Shown: positions 7,393 through 13,364 of the stretch, one piece after another
How the letters are laid out: each line of letters opens with the position of its first letter
Position numbering within the stretch: the first letter of the stretch is position 1
Assembly: GCA_049601975.1 (NCBI GenBank)
Contig: JBMYRC010000118.1
Span: forward strand, 1-13,364
From: UBA6544 sp049601975
GTDB taxonomy: Bacteria; Pseudomonadota; Alphaproteobacteria; UBA8366
Direction: 5' to 3'
Length of the DNA: 13,364 bases
Notes under the pieces: model-generated
Told to the model about the DNA's origin: nothing
Database searches by the model: none
Seen by the model: the letters and a program-made list of their open reading frames with translations, nothing else
Position numbers and translations under genes: made by a program

Positions 7393-8331
7393 ATGGCGCG
7401 CAGTTCAATCATCGGCATTCTTACCGCACTAGCGGTCCTAACGCTCCCAACGGCACGAGCCGCCGAGCCAAAGACGTTTCGAGATTGCGCCAATTGCCCT
7501 GAGATGGTCGTCGTGCCCGCCGGGGCCTCATTCATCGGAAGCCCGCAATCCGTGACACAGCGCGAAGGTGTGCCGGCCAAGCGCGCCAAACGCGAACGGC
7601 CGGTGCATCAGATCCGCATCGCACAGGCCTTCGCCATCGGAAAATTTGAAGTCACCCGCCGCCAATACGGCCTCTTCGTCTCCGCCACCGGTTACCGGAA
7701 ACCAGGTGGGTGCAAATACTGGACGGGCGACAAGTTCGAGACCGCGGACAGCAAGAACTGGCAAGACCCGGGATATGAACAAGGGGACCGGCACCCCGCG
7801 GTTTGTATCAGTTGGGACGACGCCAAGGCCTATACGAATTGGATCGCTGGCAAAACCCACAAATCTTATCGCTTGCCGTCAGAAGCCGAGTGGGAATATG
7901 CCGCGCGGGCCGGCGCAGGAACGCCGCGATTTTGGGGGAGCGACCCAAAAGATGCCTGCGGTTTCGCCAATGTCTTCGATATCGCGGGTGCGAGGGCCGG
8001 AGATTTCCCCACCATGGCGCCCCATCAATGCAATGACGGCTACGCGAAGACCGCCCCTGTGGGAAGCTTTCGTGCGAATGGTTTCGGCTTACACGACACC
8101 GCGGGCAATGCCTGGGAATGGACCGAGGATTGCTGGCACAGGACCTATATCAATGCCCCGAACGATGGCAGTCCGTGGGTTGCCGACGGGCGCTGCACAC
8201 AGCGGGTCCTGCGAGGTGGGTCCTGGATCAGCATCGCGCGCTTTGTGCGCTCCGGCAATCGCAGCAAGATCAATACGGACGCCCGCATTTATCGCAATGG
8301 CTTTCGAGTCGCATTGTCCCGACCCCGTTAG
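7393..8331 (+). CDS. Exported SUMF1/EgtB/PvdO-family protein (formylglycine-generating enzyme-like fold)
   Basis: A 312-residue protein. Residues 1-23 form a signal peptide (hydrophobic IIGILTALAVLTL, cleavage likely after ARA), so the protein is periplasmic or secreted. The mature part starts with a DCANCPEMVVVPAG segment (31-44) common in exported members, then FGE-sulfatase domain blocks: FEVTRRQY (85-92), PAVCISWDDAKAY (135-147), YRLPSEAEWEYAARAG (159-174), VGSFRANGFGLHDTAGNAWEWTED (223-246), RVLRGGSW (271-278) and NGFRVA (302-307). True aerobic FGEs carry two catalytic Cys soon after RGGS(W/F); here that stretch is ISIARFVRSGNRS, without Cys. It is therefore unlikely to make formylglycine. 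The ATG at 7393 follows AGAGGG with 7 bases between. Other Cys residues could form disulfides. Actual function unknown. Confidence 0.88.
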   Translation: MARSSIIGILTALAVLTLPTARAAEPKTFRDCANCPEMVVVPAGASFIGSPQSVTQREGVPAKRAKRERPVHQIRIAQAFAIGKFEVTRRQYGLFVSATGYRKPGGCKYWTGDKFETADSKNWQDPGYEQGDRHPAVCISWDDAKAYTNWIAGKTHKSYRLPSEAEWEYAARAGAGTPRFWGSDPKDACGFANVFDIAGARAGDFPTMAPHQCNDGYAKTAPVGSFRANGFGLHDTAGNAWEWTEDCWHRTYINAPNDGSPWVADGRCTQRVLRGGSWISIARFVRSGNRSKINTDARIYRNGFRVALSRPR

Positions 8332-9060
8332 ATCGCGACCTCAACCTCGCTTCCGATCCGCGCACCGCGCGCCGCCATGAAATACAGACCCATGTGATGG
8401 GTGAGTTCTTGCAGATGGCTCGCCGTCACCGGCAGACCGAGCGGCGCCGCCGCCTGTCTCGGCAGATCGTAGGTCGGGCAGCTCACTTCATATACCGATA
8501 TCATCTCGCATTGCGGCATCATGGCGTGATTGCGAGGAGACAGCATGGTTAGCACGAAGTCCATCACGCAGATATCGGCACAAATCCCCACGACCAATAG
8601 GTCTCCTACACCGGTTTAATTGACTCAATCGACAACCGCGTTCCGACCGTCGGCACCAATGGCCCCGATAAACCCGTTGATGCAATCTTTTCGAACCAAC
8701 GTTGCCTTGGCGTCGCCCTTCAACCATTTAGGTTGATAGAAGATCTCTTTTTTTTCCGCTTCCCGCTTCGCAATGGGTCGGATAGGGAGGCTTGGGCTTC
8801 CCCGGCTCGTGGGTATCTAAAAAGGCGAGAATCGGCCAACCCTGAGCCGTGAAACTCCGGGCCAGCCGGTCGATTTCGTCTATCATCCGTGTGACCTGCG
8901 CATTCTTGCTCGGCGCCGCCAAATTTCCACCACCAACAGCTGCGAATCCGTTGACTTCATCCACAATGATAAGTCCCGTCATCGCTCCTCCACCGGAGAG
9001 AACCAGCCCGTGAGGTTCAATTGGGGTTTCATGCAATAACGATGTCATGAGATCAGTCAT
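8328..9060 (-). pseudogene. Nicotinamidase (plant-type cysteine hydrolase, isochorismatase superfamily), broken
   Basis: Read from ATG 9060 the protein begins MTDLMTSLLHETP and includes LIIVDEVNGFAAVGGGNLA, AFLDTHEPGKP and PYPTHCEAGSG, matching the plant-type nicotinamidases that turn nicotinamide into nicotinate. The frame is lost at an A8 run (T8 at 8748-8755); removing one A lets it continue QPKWLKGDAKATLVRKDCINGFIGAIGADGRNAVVD. Two in-frame stops follow, TGA at 8627-8625 and TAA at 8618-8616, after which GDLLVVGICADICVMDFVLTMLS and QELTHHMGLYFMAARGARI run to the TAA at 8330. Relatives have Trp at the TGA (VDWV). The catalytic Asp, Lys and Cys positions (VDEVNGF, VRKDC, GICADICV) are all still encoded, so decay is recent. 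The final stop overlaps the stop of the SUMF1-like gene by two bases. Confidence 0.85.
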
Positions 9061-9097
9061 CGGACTATCCCGTTTGTAGTGAGGAGCAAAACTTGTT

Positions 9098-9142
9098 ATG
9101 CGGCTATATCACATCCGCTTCCAGAAACGATCGACCCCATGA
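9098..9142 (+). CDS. Possible 14-codon leader ORF coupled to the EamA gene
   Basis: ATG 9098 opens a 14-residue ORF (MRLYHIRFQKRSTP) whose TGA overlaps the ATG of the transporter gene as ATGA. GAGGAG at 9081-9086 lies 11 bases upstream, a better site than anything in front of the transporter ATG itself. This arrangement would bring ribosomes to the transporter start. The peptide has no recognisable family, and such short ORFs arise by chance; confidence is low. Confidence 0.3.
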   Translation: MRLYHIRFQKRSTP

Positions 9143-10068
9143 CGTCTGATACTCCGACCGATCCTTCCACGCGGCCAAACGCGACGGCCTATCTAATGAT
9201 CACCGTCATTACCGTTCTGTGGGGCGTGAACTTCCCATCGTTAAAGGTCGCGGTCTCAGAATTTCCGCCATGGAGCTTCCGAGTTCTGTGCGTGGTTTGC
9301 GGTGCGATGGGATTACTGAGCATCGCACATTTCGTCTTCGGTCATAGCCTCCGCCTACAGAAAGGCGAACTTGGGAAGCTGGCTATTGCGGCAATATTAA
9401 ACATCACCGGATTTCAACTGTGCGTCGCCTTCGGCTTACTGTTGGTGGAGGCAGGCCGCGGCGCGGTTGTCGCGCATACGATGCCGCTCTGGGCAACAAT
9501 CTTCGCCGCGATCTTCTTGGGCGAACGATTGACGATGGCTCGATGCCTTGGACTGGTGCTCGGCCTTGGCGGCCTCTTCATTCTAGTCGGTAGGGACCTC
9601 GCTGGCCTCGACGGCTCGCCCTACGGCATGGGCCTTATTTTATGCGCCGCCATTTCGTGGGGAGCCGGCACGGTGGTCATCAAATCACACAAATGGATGA
9701 CTCCGGTCATTGTCTTGACAGGTTGGCAATTCATTCTCGGCGGCGTTCCGATCTTGATCGGCATGCTGATCTTCGGGTCCAACGAGGAGTACCAACCTCT
9801 CTCCATAAATGCGTGGATAGCGGTATTATATTCCGCCTTCGTTCCGATGATTGTATGCCATTTGTTATGGTACACGTTGATCGGCATGTTGCCGACCGCA
9901 ATCGCCGCGATCAGCACTCTTGCCATTCCAATCGTCGGCATGTACAGCAGCGCCCTATTGTTGGGAGAGCAGATTGGAACGCGCGAGTTGGTTGCACTCG
10001 CGCTGGTTGTTCTTGCGCTCGGGATTGTGCTTACGCCAACCGTCTTCTGGCGAAGGTTTCGTCTTTAG
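9139..10068 (+). CDS. EamA/DMT-superfamily inner-membrane transporter
   Basis: A 309-residue protein with about ten hydrophobic segments in two EamA repeats, the normal size for the drug/metabolite transporter superfamily (10-TM type, RhaT/YdcZ-like relatives). The first segment, AYLMITVITVLWGVNFPSLK, and GAGTVVIKSHKW in the second half correspond to the repeat starts; EAGRGAVVAHTMPLWATIFAAIFLGERL is the characteristic fourth-helix region with the LGE motif, mirrored by STLAIPIVGMYSSALLLGEQIG. Such proteins export or import amino acids, nucleosides or similar small metabolites; the substrate cannot be told from sequence. The start is the ATG at 9139; a GTG at 9079 in frame would add 20 residues without a ribosome site. 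Divergent from the broken nicotinamidase gene, 54 bases before mlaC. Confidence 0.9.
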   Translation: MTSDTPTDPSTRPNATAYLMITVITVLWGVNFPSLKVAVSEFPPWSFRVLCVVCGAMGLLSIAHFVFGHSLRLQKGELGKLAIAAILNITGFQLCVAFGLLLVEAGRGAVVAHTMPLWATIFAAIFLGERLTMARCLGLVLGLGGLFILVGRDLAGLDGSPYGMGLILCAAISWGAGTVVIKSHKWMTPVIVLTGWQFILGGVPILIGMLIFGSNEEYQPLSINAWIAVLYSAFVPMIVCHLLWYTLIGMLPTAIAAISTLAIPIVGMYSSALLLGEQIGTRELVALALVVLALGIVLTPTVFWRRFRL

Positions 10069-10122
10069 AGACGACACAATAACCTCGGGCCGCAAACGTT
10101 ACCGATGTGAGGTGAGTTTTAG

Positions 10123-10773
10123 ATGATCCCTGTTTTTTCGACTCTTTTAAAAACACCCGTAATCTTAAGTGTTTATTTAGTTACAATTTCCCTTGGACTG
10201 CCTGCGCAATCCGCGGCGATGGCCCAGGATGGCGGCGACAAACCGGCGCAATTCATCCAGGGATTGGCCGACGAAGCAATTGCCGTATTGCGTGATCGGA
10301 AAGGATCTCTCGACGAACGAGAGAAGCGATTCCGCAAGGTCTTAAAAGATGATTTCGCGATGAAAAAAATTGGCCGATTCGCAGCTGGCAAGTTTTGGCG
10401 GCAAATGAGCGCCGATCAGCAGCAACAGTATCAGCAACTGTTTGAGGAATGGATCCTAAAAACTTATTCCATTCGCTTCGGTGGATATTCAGATGAAACT
10501 GTGAATGTCCTCAAAACCATTAAGGCGGGCCAAACCGATGTCTTCGTGCGGACCAAAATCAAGAGCAGCAACGGTCGTGCGCTAAAGGTGGATTGGCGGG
10601 TTCGCAATATTAAGGATAACTATAAGATCATCGACGTCGTGGTCGAGGGTGTCAGCATGCTGGTCACTCAAAAAGCAGAATTCGGCGCCGTGCTTCGCCA
10701 ACGGGGTATCGACGGGTTGATCGGGATATTGCGCTCGCAGTTGGATCGCTTGGCCGCCGCGAAGGCCAGTTGA
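10123..10773 (+). CDS. mlaC: MlaC/Ttg2D-family periplasmic phospholipid-transport protein
   Basis: A 216-residue precursor. The N-terminal hydrophobic stretch (about 10-30) followed by SAAMAQDGG is a Sec signal peptide, cleaved probably after AMA. The mature domain has the MlaC (Tol_Tol_Ttg2) pattern: FIQGLADEAIAVLRD, LDEREKRFRKVLKDDFAMKKIGRFAAGKFWRQMSADQQQQYQQLFEEWILKTYSIRFGGY, then VFVRTKIKSSNGRALKVDWRVRN and YKIIDVVVEGVSMLVTQKAEFGAVLRQRGIDGLI. MlaC carries phospholipids between the outer-membrane MlaA complex and the inner-membrane MlaFEDB transporter, keeping the outer membrane asymmetric. GAGGTGA 7 bases before the ATG supports the start. No mlaA, B, D, E or F lies in this window, so it is an orphan here; a paralog role, for example hopanoid-related, is possible. 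Confidence 0.9.
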   Translation: MIPVFSTLLKTPVILSVYLVTISLGLPAQSAAMAQDGGDKPAQFIQGLADEAIAVLRDRKGSLDEREKRFRKVLKDDFAMKKIGRFAAGKFWRQMSADQQQQYQQLFEEWILKTYSIRFGGYSDETVNVLKTIKAGQTDVFVRTKIKSSNGRALKVDWRVRNIKDNYKIIDVVVEGVSMLVTQKAEFGAVLRQRGIDGLIGILRSQLDRLAAAKAS

Positions 10774-10789
10774 GCGTCAGACAAACACC

Positions 10790-11608
10790 ATGCTTAAATG
10801 CGTCGTAATCGGAATGGGCCGGTGGGGCCAGGTATTGCTCGATTCCGTTCAAGGCAAAAGCGAAAAACTTACCTTCGTGCGCGGCGTGACCCAAACGCCC
10901 GCGAATGCCACGGATTACGCTGCAAAACTGGGCATTTCGCTCTCTCCTGACTATTTTGATACATTGAGCGACGCCGATGTTGTCCTAGCATTGGGCCATA
11001 ACCGTCGGTTTCTGCCTCCGTTATTGGAAATGAAACGCCGCATCGAGCGCGGCGATATTGGAAAAGTAATCCATGCAGACGCAAACTTTTCCGACAACCC
11101 GAGCCTGCGTCACGGGAATGGACACTGACGCACCGACCTTGACGAGACGCCCGCTGGCGCAATGAGCCCAATCGGCATTCACATGCTGGATCTGCTCATC
11201 TGCCTTTGCGGCCGGATCAATACGGTAAACGCCCAAAGTTTCCGTCTGGCGACCGACCTGCCCATCGACGACACGACATCGACGACCTTCCGTTTCGAAA
11301 TCGGCATGTCGGCCTAATTCGCCACTCTTGGCGCTATGGCGCACACCATGCGGCTGCAGATTTTCGGAACTGAGAGTTGGTTGGAGCTACGAGACGAATC
11401 GCCTTTAGTCTTCCAACCGATGGACGACCCGCACGAGACCATCGACTATCCGCTATTCGACAAGGAACGAGCAGAATTGGAAGCTTTCGCGGACGCTGTT
11501 GACGGAAAGTCAAACTATCCGTTAAGCGATGCAGAGGCCATCCATGGTATCGAAGTCTTCAAAGCAATCCTAAAGTCAGCGGATGGCGCCGGCACCGTCA
11601 ATATCTGA
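10790..11608 (+). pseudogene. Gfo/Idh/MocA-family NAD(P)-dependent dehydrogenase, broken
   Basis: One frame of 273 codons reads as a sugar or inositol-type dehydrogenase but is interrupted by TGA at 11126-11128 (codon 113) and TAA at 11315-11317 (codon 176). Residues 1-112 start with the Rossmann motif VVIGMGRWGQVLL (5-17) and include HNRRFLPPLLEMKRRIERGDIGKVIHADANFS. After the TGA the frame continues RTDLDETPAGAMSPIGIHMLDLLICLCGR and DDTTSTTFRFE; after the TAA, TMRLQIFGTESWLELRDE and IHGIEVFKAILKSADG. Family members normally have about 320-340 residues; here SDADVVL is joined straight to ALGHNRRF, so about 50-60 residues including the EKP catalytic-lysine motif are absent. The TGA stands where relatives have Trp before RTD. 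It starts 16 bases after mlaC and ends 12 bases from the convergent epimerase gene. Confidence 0.85.
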
Positions 11609-11620
11609 TAGAATCCGCCC

Positions 11621-12613
11621 CTACTTCGACAAATATTTAAACCACCCCGCCGTTGCGTCCGCGATTGTATCCGGTGTCCAGACCGGCGCGTCGCGCCAGT
11701 TCTCGATATGAGTAAGCATTTGCGCCACGCCATCCTCGAAACTGACCTTAGCCTTCCAGCCCGTGGCCTCCTCAATTCGCGAGACATCCGCGAAGGTTTG
11801 AGCCGGCTCTCCCGGCCGTTTCGGAATATGCATCTTCTCACCGCCTAATAATTCCACTAGGCGATTGATGCTGTATGTCCCCCCGGAACCCACATTAACC
11901 GCCTCCCCCGCGAGGTCGCTGCCAGCCACTGTGAAGAAGGCATCGGCGACATCGCTGACATAGGTGAAATCGCGGGTCTGTTCCCCGTCACCCACGACCG
12001 TCATGGCTTCATCGGCCAATTTTTGTGCCAAGAAGACACCGAAAACCGCGCCATAGGCCCCGGTCGTCCGGCTGCGCGGCCCATACACATTGAACATGCG
12101 CAACGATGCCACGGAAAGCCCGTAGACCTGTCCCCAATGCAGCACCAACTCCTCACCCATATACTTCGTCAGGGCATAGGGATATTCGGTCTGTATTAGA
12201 TGCGATTCGGGCGTCGGGTATTGCTTGGCCAGCCCATAACAGGTGGAAGATGCCGCGTAGAGAAATCGCTTCACGCCATTAGCGCGCGCCGCCTCCAGGC
12301 AGCTAATCGTCCCATCAACATTCGCGCGGTGATAGTCAAGCGGCGCTTCAATGGATGGTACGATATCTCCGATCCCAGCGATATGGAAAACCCAATCCAC
12401 ACCCCGCATCGCTTTATGCATAGTATCGAGATCACAAATATCCGTTTCGATAAACTCGAAGCCCGGCTCATCCAGGAGATGAGCGATATTCTCGAGTCGG
12501 CCGCTGAAAAAATTATCAACGCCAATCACTCGGTGACCCTCAGCGATCAAGCGGTCGACAATGTGACTACCGATAAACCCCGCGGCACCGGTGACAAGAG
12601 ACACTTTCCCCAT
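11621..12613 (-). CDS. NAD-dependent sugar-nucleotide epimerase (extended SDR, GalE-like)
   Basis: A 330-residue protein of the extended short-chain dehydrogenase family. TGAAGFIGSH (8-17) is the NAD-binding GxxGxxG loop, VDNFFSGRLENI (32-43) the loop typical of UDP-hexose 4-epimerases, AASSTCYG (120-127) holds the catalytic Ser/Thr and YALTK (146-150) the Tyr-Lys pair. NVYGPR and the C-terminal VNVGSGGTYSINRLVELL and GEPAQTFADVSRIEEATGW are family blocks. It likely interconverts UDP-sugars for cell-surface polysaccharide, at GalE, WbpP or related specificity; the exact sugar is not decidable. GAAGG with 9 bases before the ATG supports the start. It is convergent with the broken Gfo/Idh/MocA gene, another typical surface-sugar enzyme, and downstream of a terminator-like hairpin that separates it from cheW. 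Confidence 0.92.
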   Translation of the reverse strand: MGKVSLVTGAAGFIGSHIVDRLIAEGHRVIGVDNFFSGRLENIAHLLDEPGFEFIETDICDLDTMHKAMRGVDWVFHIAGIGDIVPSIEAPLDYHRANVDGTISCLEAARANGVKRFLYAASSTCYGLAKQYPTPESHLIQTEYPYALTKYMGEELVLHWGQVYGLSVASLRMFNVYGPRSRTTGAYGAVFGVFLAQKLADEAMTVVGDGEQTRDFTYVSDVADAFFTVAGSDLAGEAVNVGSGGTYSINRLVELLGGEKMHIPKRPGEPAQTFADVSRIEEATGWKAKVSFEDGVAQMLTHIENWRDAPVWTPDTIADATAGWFKYLSK

Positions 12614-12677
12614 GCGTTCAAACCTTCGATGTGAGTAGTTTAATCTTGTCTCTAAATCTTATTGAAATAACACCTAC

Positions 12678-12708
12678 AAAATTCGCATGGCAATATTATT
12701 GCCATGCG
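12678..12708 (-). terminator. Intrinsic-terminator-like hairpin after cheW
   Basis: CGCATGGCAATA (12684-12695) and its exact reverse complement (12697-12708) form a near-perfect hairpin of 10-12 bp. Read on the minus strand it is followed by GAATTTTG, a short T-run, and it lies 32 bases after the cheW stop, so it suits ending cheW transcription before the epimerase gene. The T-run is short. This sits in the 126-base gap 12614-12739, where I see nothing else certain. Confidence 0.55.
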
Positions 12709-12739
12709 TCGGTATTACTCAGCCACACTTCGTCGGAGC

Positions 12740-13255
12740 TTAACCCGCCTCAATCAACAATTCGAAAACTTTGTCGACATCCAGAAGGACCAATAGATCC
12801 CCTTTCATCCGGTAAACGCCAGCGGCAACATTTCGAAACTGTGAGTCCAAATTCGGCAGCACCTTTTTAAAGCCGTTATCGGGAAGCGCCCGCACATCGC
12901 CGATATTGTCGACTAGCAGTGTGTGAAGGTTATGATTTTTCTCGACCGTAATCTAGAACTTCTGATAGGGCTTCGGCTCTCCGCCATCGTCCCCGTTTTC
13001 AGATTAAATCCTGGTAATACTACTGCCGTCGCCGCTGCCTAAGAACTGTTTCAGTTCAATAACCGTCACAACGCGCCCGCGCAAGTTCATCACATCGGCA
13101 ATCTGTTTGGACGCCAACGGTACCCTAGTGATCCTATCCGGCTCCACGATGTCTTCTACCTGCATGATCGGCACACCAATGATTGGCCCGCAATCGGCAT
13201 CAACTCACTCATAGTGCACCTCGCCAAGCATCGTCCTTGCGTAAAGTGTGGACAT
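12740..13255 (-). pseudogene. CheW-like chemotaxis coupling protein with three in-frame stops
   Basis: One uninterrupted register of 172 codons from ATG 13255 to TAA 12742-12740 reads as a CheW-domain protein, but with TGA at 13207-13205 (codon 17), TAA at 13006-13004 (codon 84) and TAG at 12955-12953 (codon 101). Recognisable blocks are GVPIMQVEDIVEPDRITRVPLA, VMNLRGRVVTVIELKQFLG, LHTLLVDNIGDVRALPDN and FRNVAAGVYRMKGDLLVLLDVDKVFELL, in CheW order. CheW links chemoreceptors to the CheA kinase. The intervening residues have no frame breaks, so only nonsense changes are needed to explain it. The longest stop-free part (13204-13007) covers only the N-terminal half. No other che gene is visible. 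A clear ribosome site before the ATG is lacking. Confidence 0.85.
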
Positions 13256-13308
13256 ATCAATAAAACTAAAAAATATAACGATAGTTAACAAACCAAAGAA
13301 TAACTTTT

Positions 13309-13364
13309 ATGAAATTGTCCGCTCGATGCACAAAGCTCAAACTACGCCGCATGATAGCTATCAC
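13309..13364 (+). CDS. Possible 5' end of an ORF running off the window
   Basis: ATG 13309 opens a frame still open at the window end, giving MKLSARCTKLKLRRMIAI: a basic start followed by hydrophobic residues, as in a signal peptide or membrane anchor. It would be divergent from cheW across the AT-rich 13256-13308. No good ribosome site is present and only 18 full codons are visible, so it may be chance. Confidence 0.2.
   Translation, partial: MKLSARCTKLKLRRMIAI

Noticed and set aside
7568..8552. Plus-strand ORFs overlapping the SUMF1-like and nicotinamidase genes
   Set aside because: Composition is that of out-of-frame reading, and the overlapping frames match known families.
10059..10074. 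Hairpin TCGTCT-TTAG-AGACGA over the EamA stop as a terminator
   Set aside because: The stem is only 6 bp, it spans the stop codon, and no T-run follows; mlaC lies 54 bases on and may be read through.
8616..13207. Reassignment of TGA to Trp, since two of three in-frame TGA codons fall at conserved Trp positions
   Set aside because: TGA ends the FAD oxidoreductase, folK, folP and mlaC at natural positions, and the same broken genes also contain TAA and TAG. Nonsense mutation explains all of them.
13256..13300. Sigma-70 promoter for cheW in the AT-rich stretch
   Set aside because: A TATATT-like box is visible on the minus strand but no -35 match lies at proper spacing.
1..13364. A new defence, toxin or biosynthetic system
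   Set aside because: All sizeable intact or broken reading frames fit known housekeeping, transport or signalling families; nothing in the layout suggests a defence island, prophage or gene cluster of unknown type.

Overview
The window looks like a piece of an alphaproteobacterial chromosome, probably from the Rhodospirillales or a nearby group. This is inferred from protein styles and moderate GC: a DmdC-type acyl-CoA dehydrogenase, a divergent FolB of the 'VCY.xIVTG' type, an Hpt protein with the H-E-I-K-G-Q-A-G-T-F-G motif, and CCCTAACCCTC-type intergenic palindromes. The standard bacterial code applies: TAA, TAG and TGA all end apparently intact genes. I find no rRNA, tRNA, CRISPR array, phage or insertion sequence.

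Layout. (1) 1-1843: an M81/MlrC-family metallopeptidase on the minus strand, with a C-rich palindrome on each side. (2) 1859-5105: a plus-strand two-gene operon, a GlcD/D2HGDH-type FAD oxidoreductase followed by a DmdC-type acyl-CoA dehydrogenase. (3) 5102-8331: a folate region, with folP-folK and a frameshifted Hpt gene on the minus strand, and folB plus an exported SUMF1-like protein divergent on the plus strand. (4) 8328-9060: a broken plant-type nicotinamidase gene on the minus strand. (5) 9098-11608: plus-strand EamA transporter with a possible short coupled leader ORF, an orphan mlaC, and a broken Gfo/Idh/MocA dehydrogenase. (6) 11621-13255: minus-strand NAD-dependent sugar epimerase and a broken cheW. 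The last bases may hold the start of another plus-strand gene.

The main result is gene decay, not a new system. Four genes (hpt-like, nicotinamidase, Gfo/Idh/MocA, cheW) keep recognisable family sequence in a nearly continuous frame but are interrupted by seven in-frame stop codons, two single-base homopolymer indels and one in-frame deletion. Two of the three TGA stops fall where the family has a conserved Trp, and the other stops can mostly be explained by C-to-T or G-to-A transitions. Loss of cheW and an Hpt protein beside intact core metabolism fits a lineage that is shedding signalling and chemotaxis, as in recent host restriction, though sequencing error at the two homopolymers cannot be excluded. 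The folB product also lacks the usual catalytic Lys, and the SUMF1-like protein lacks the catalytic Cys pair.
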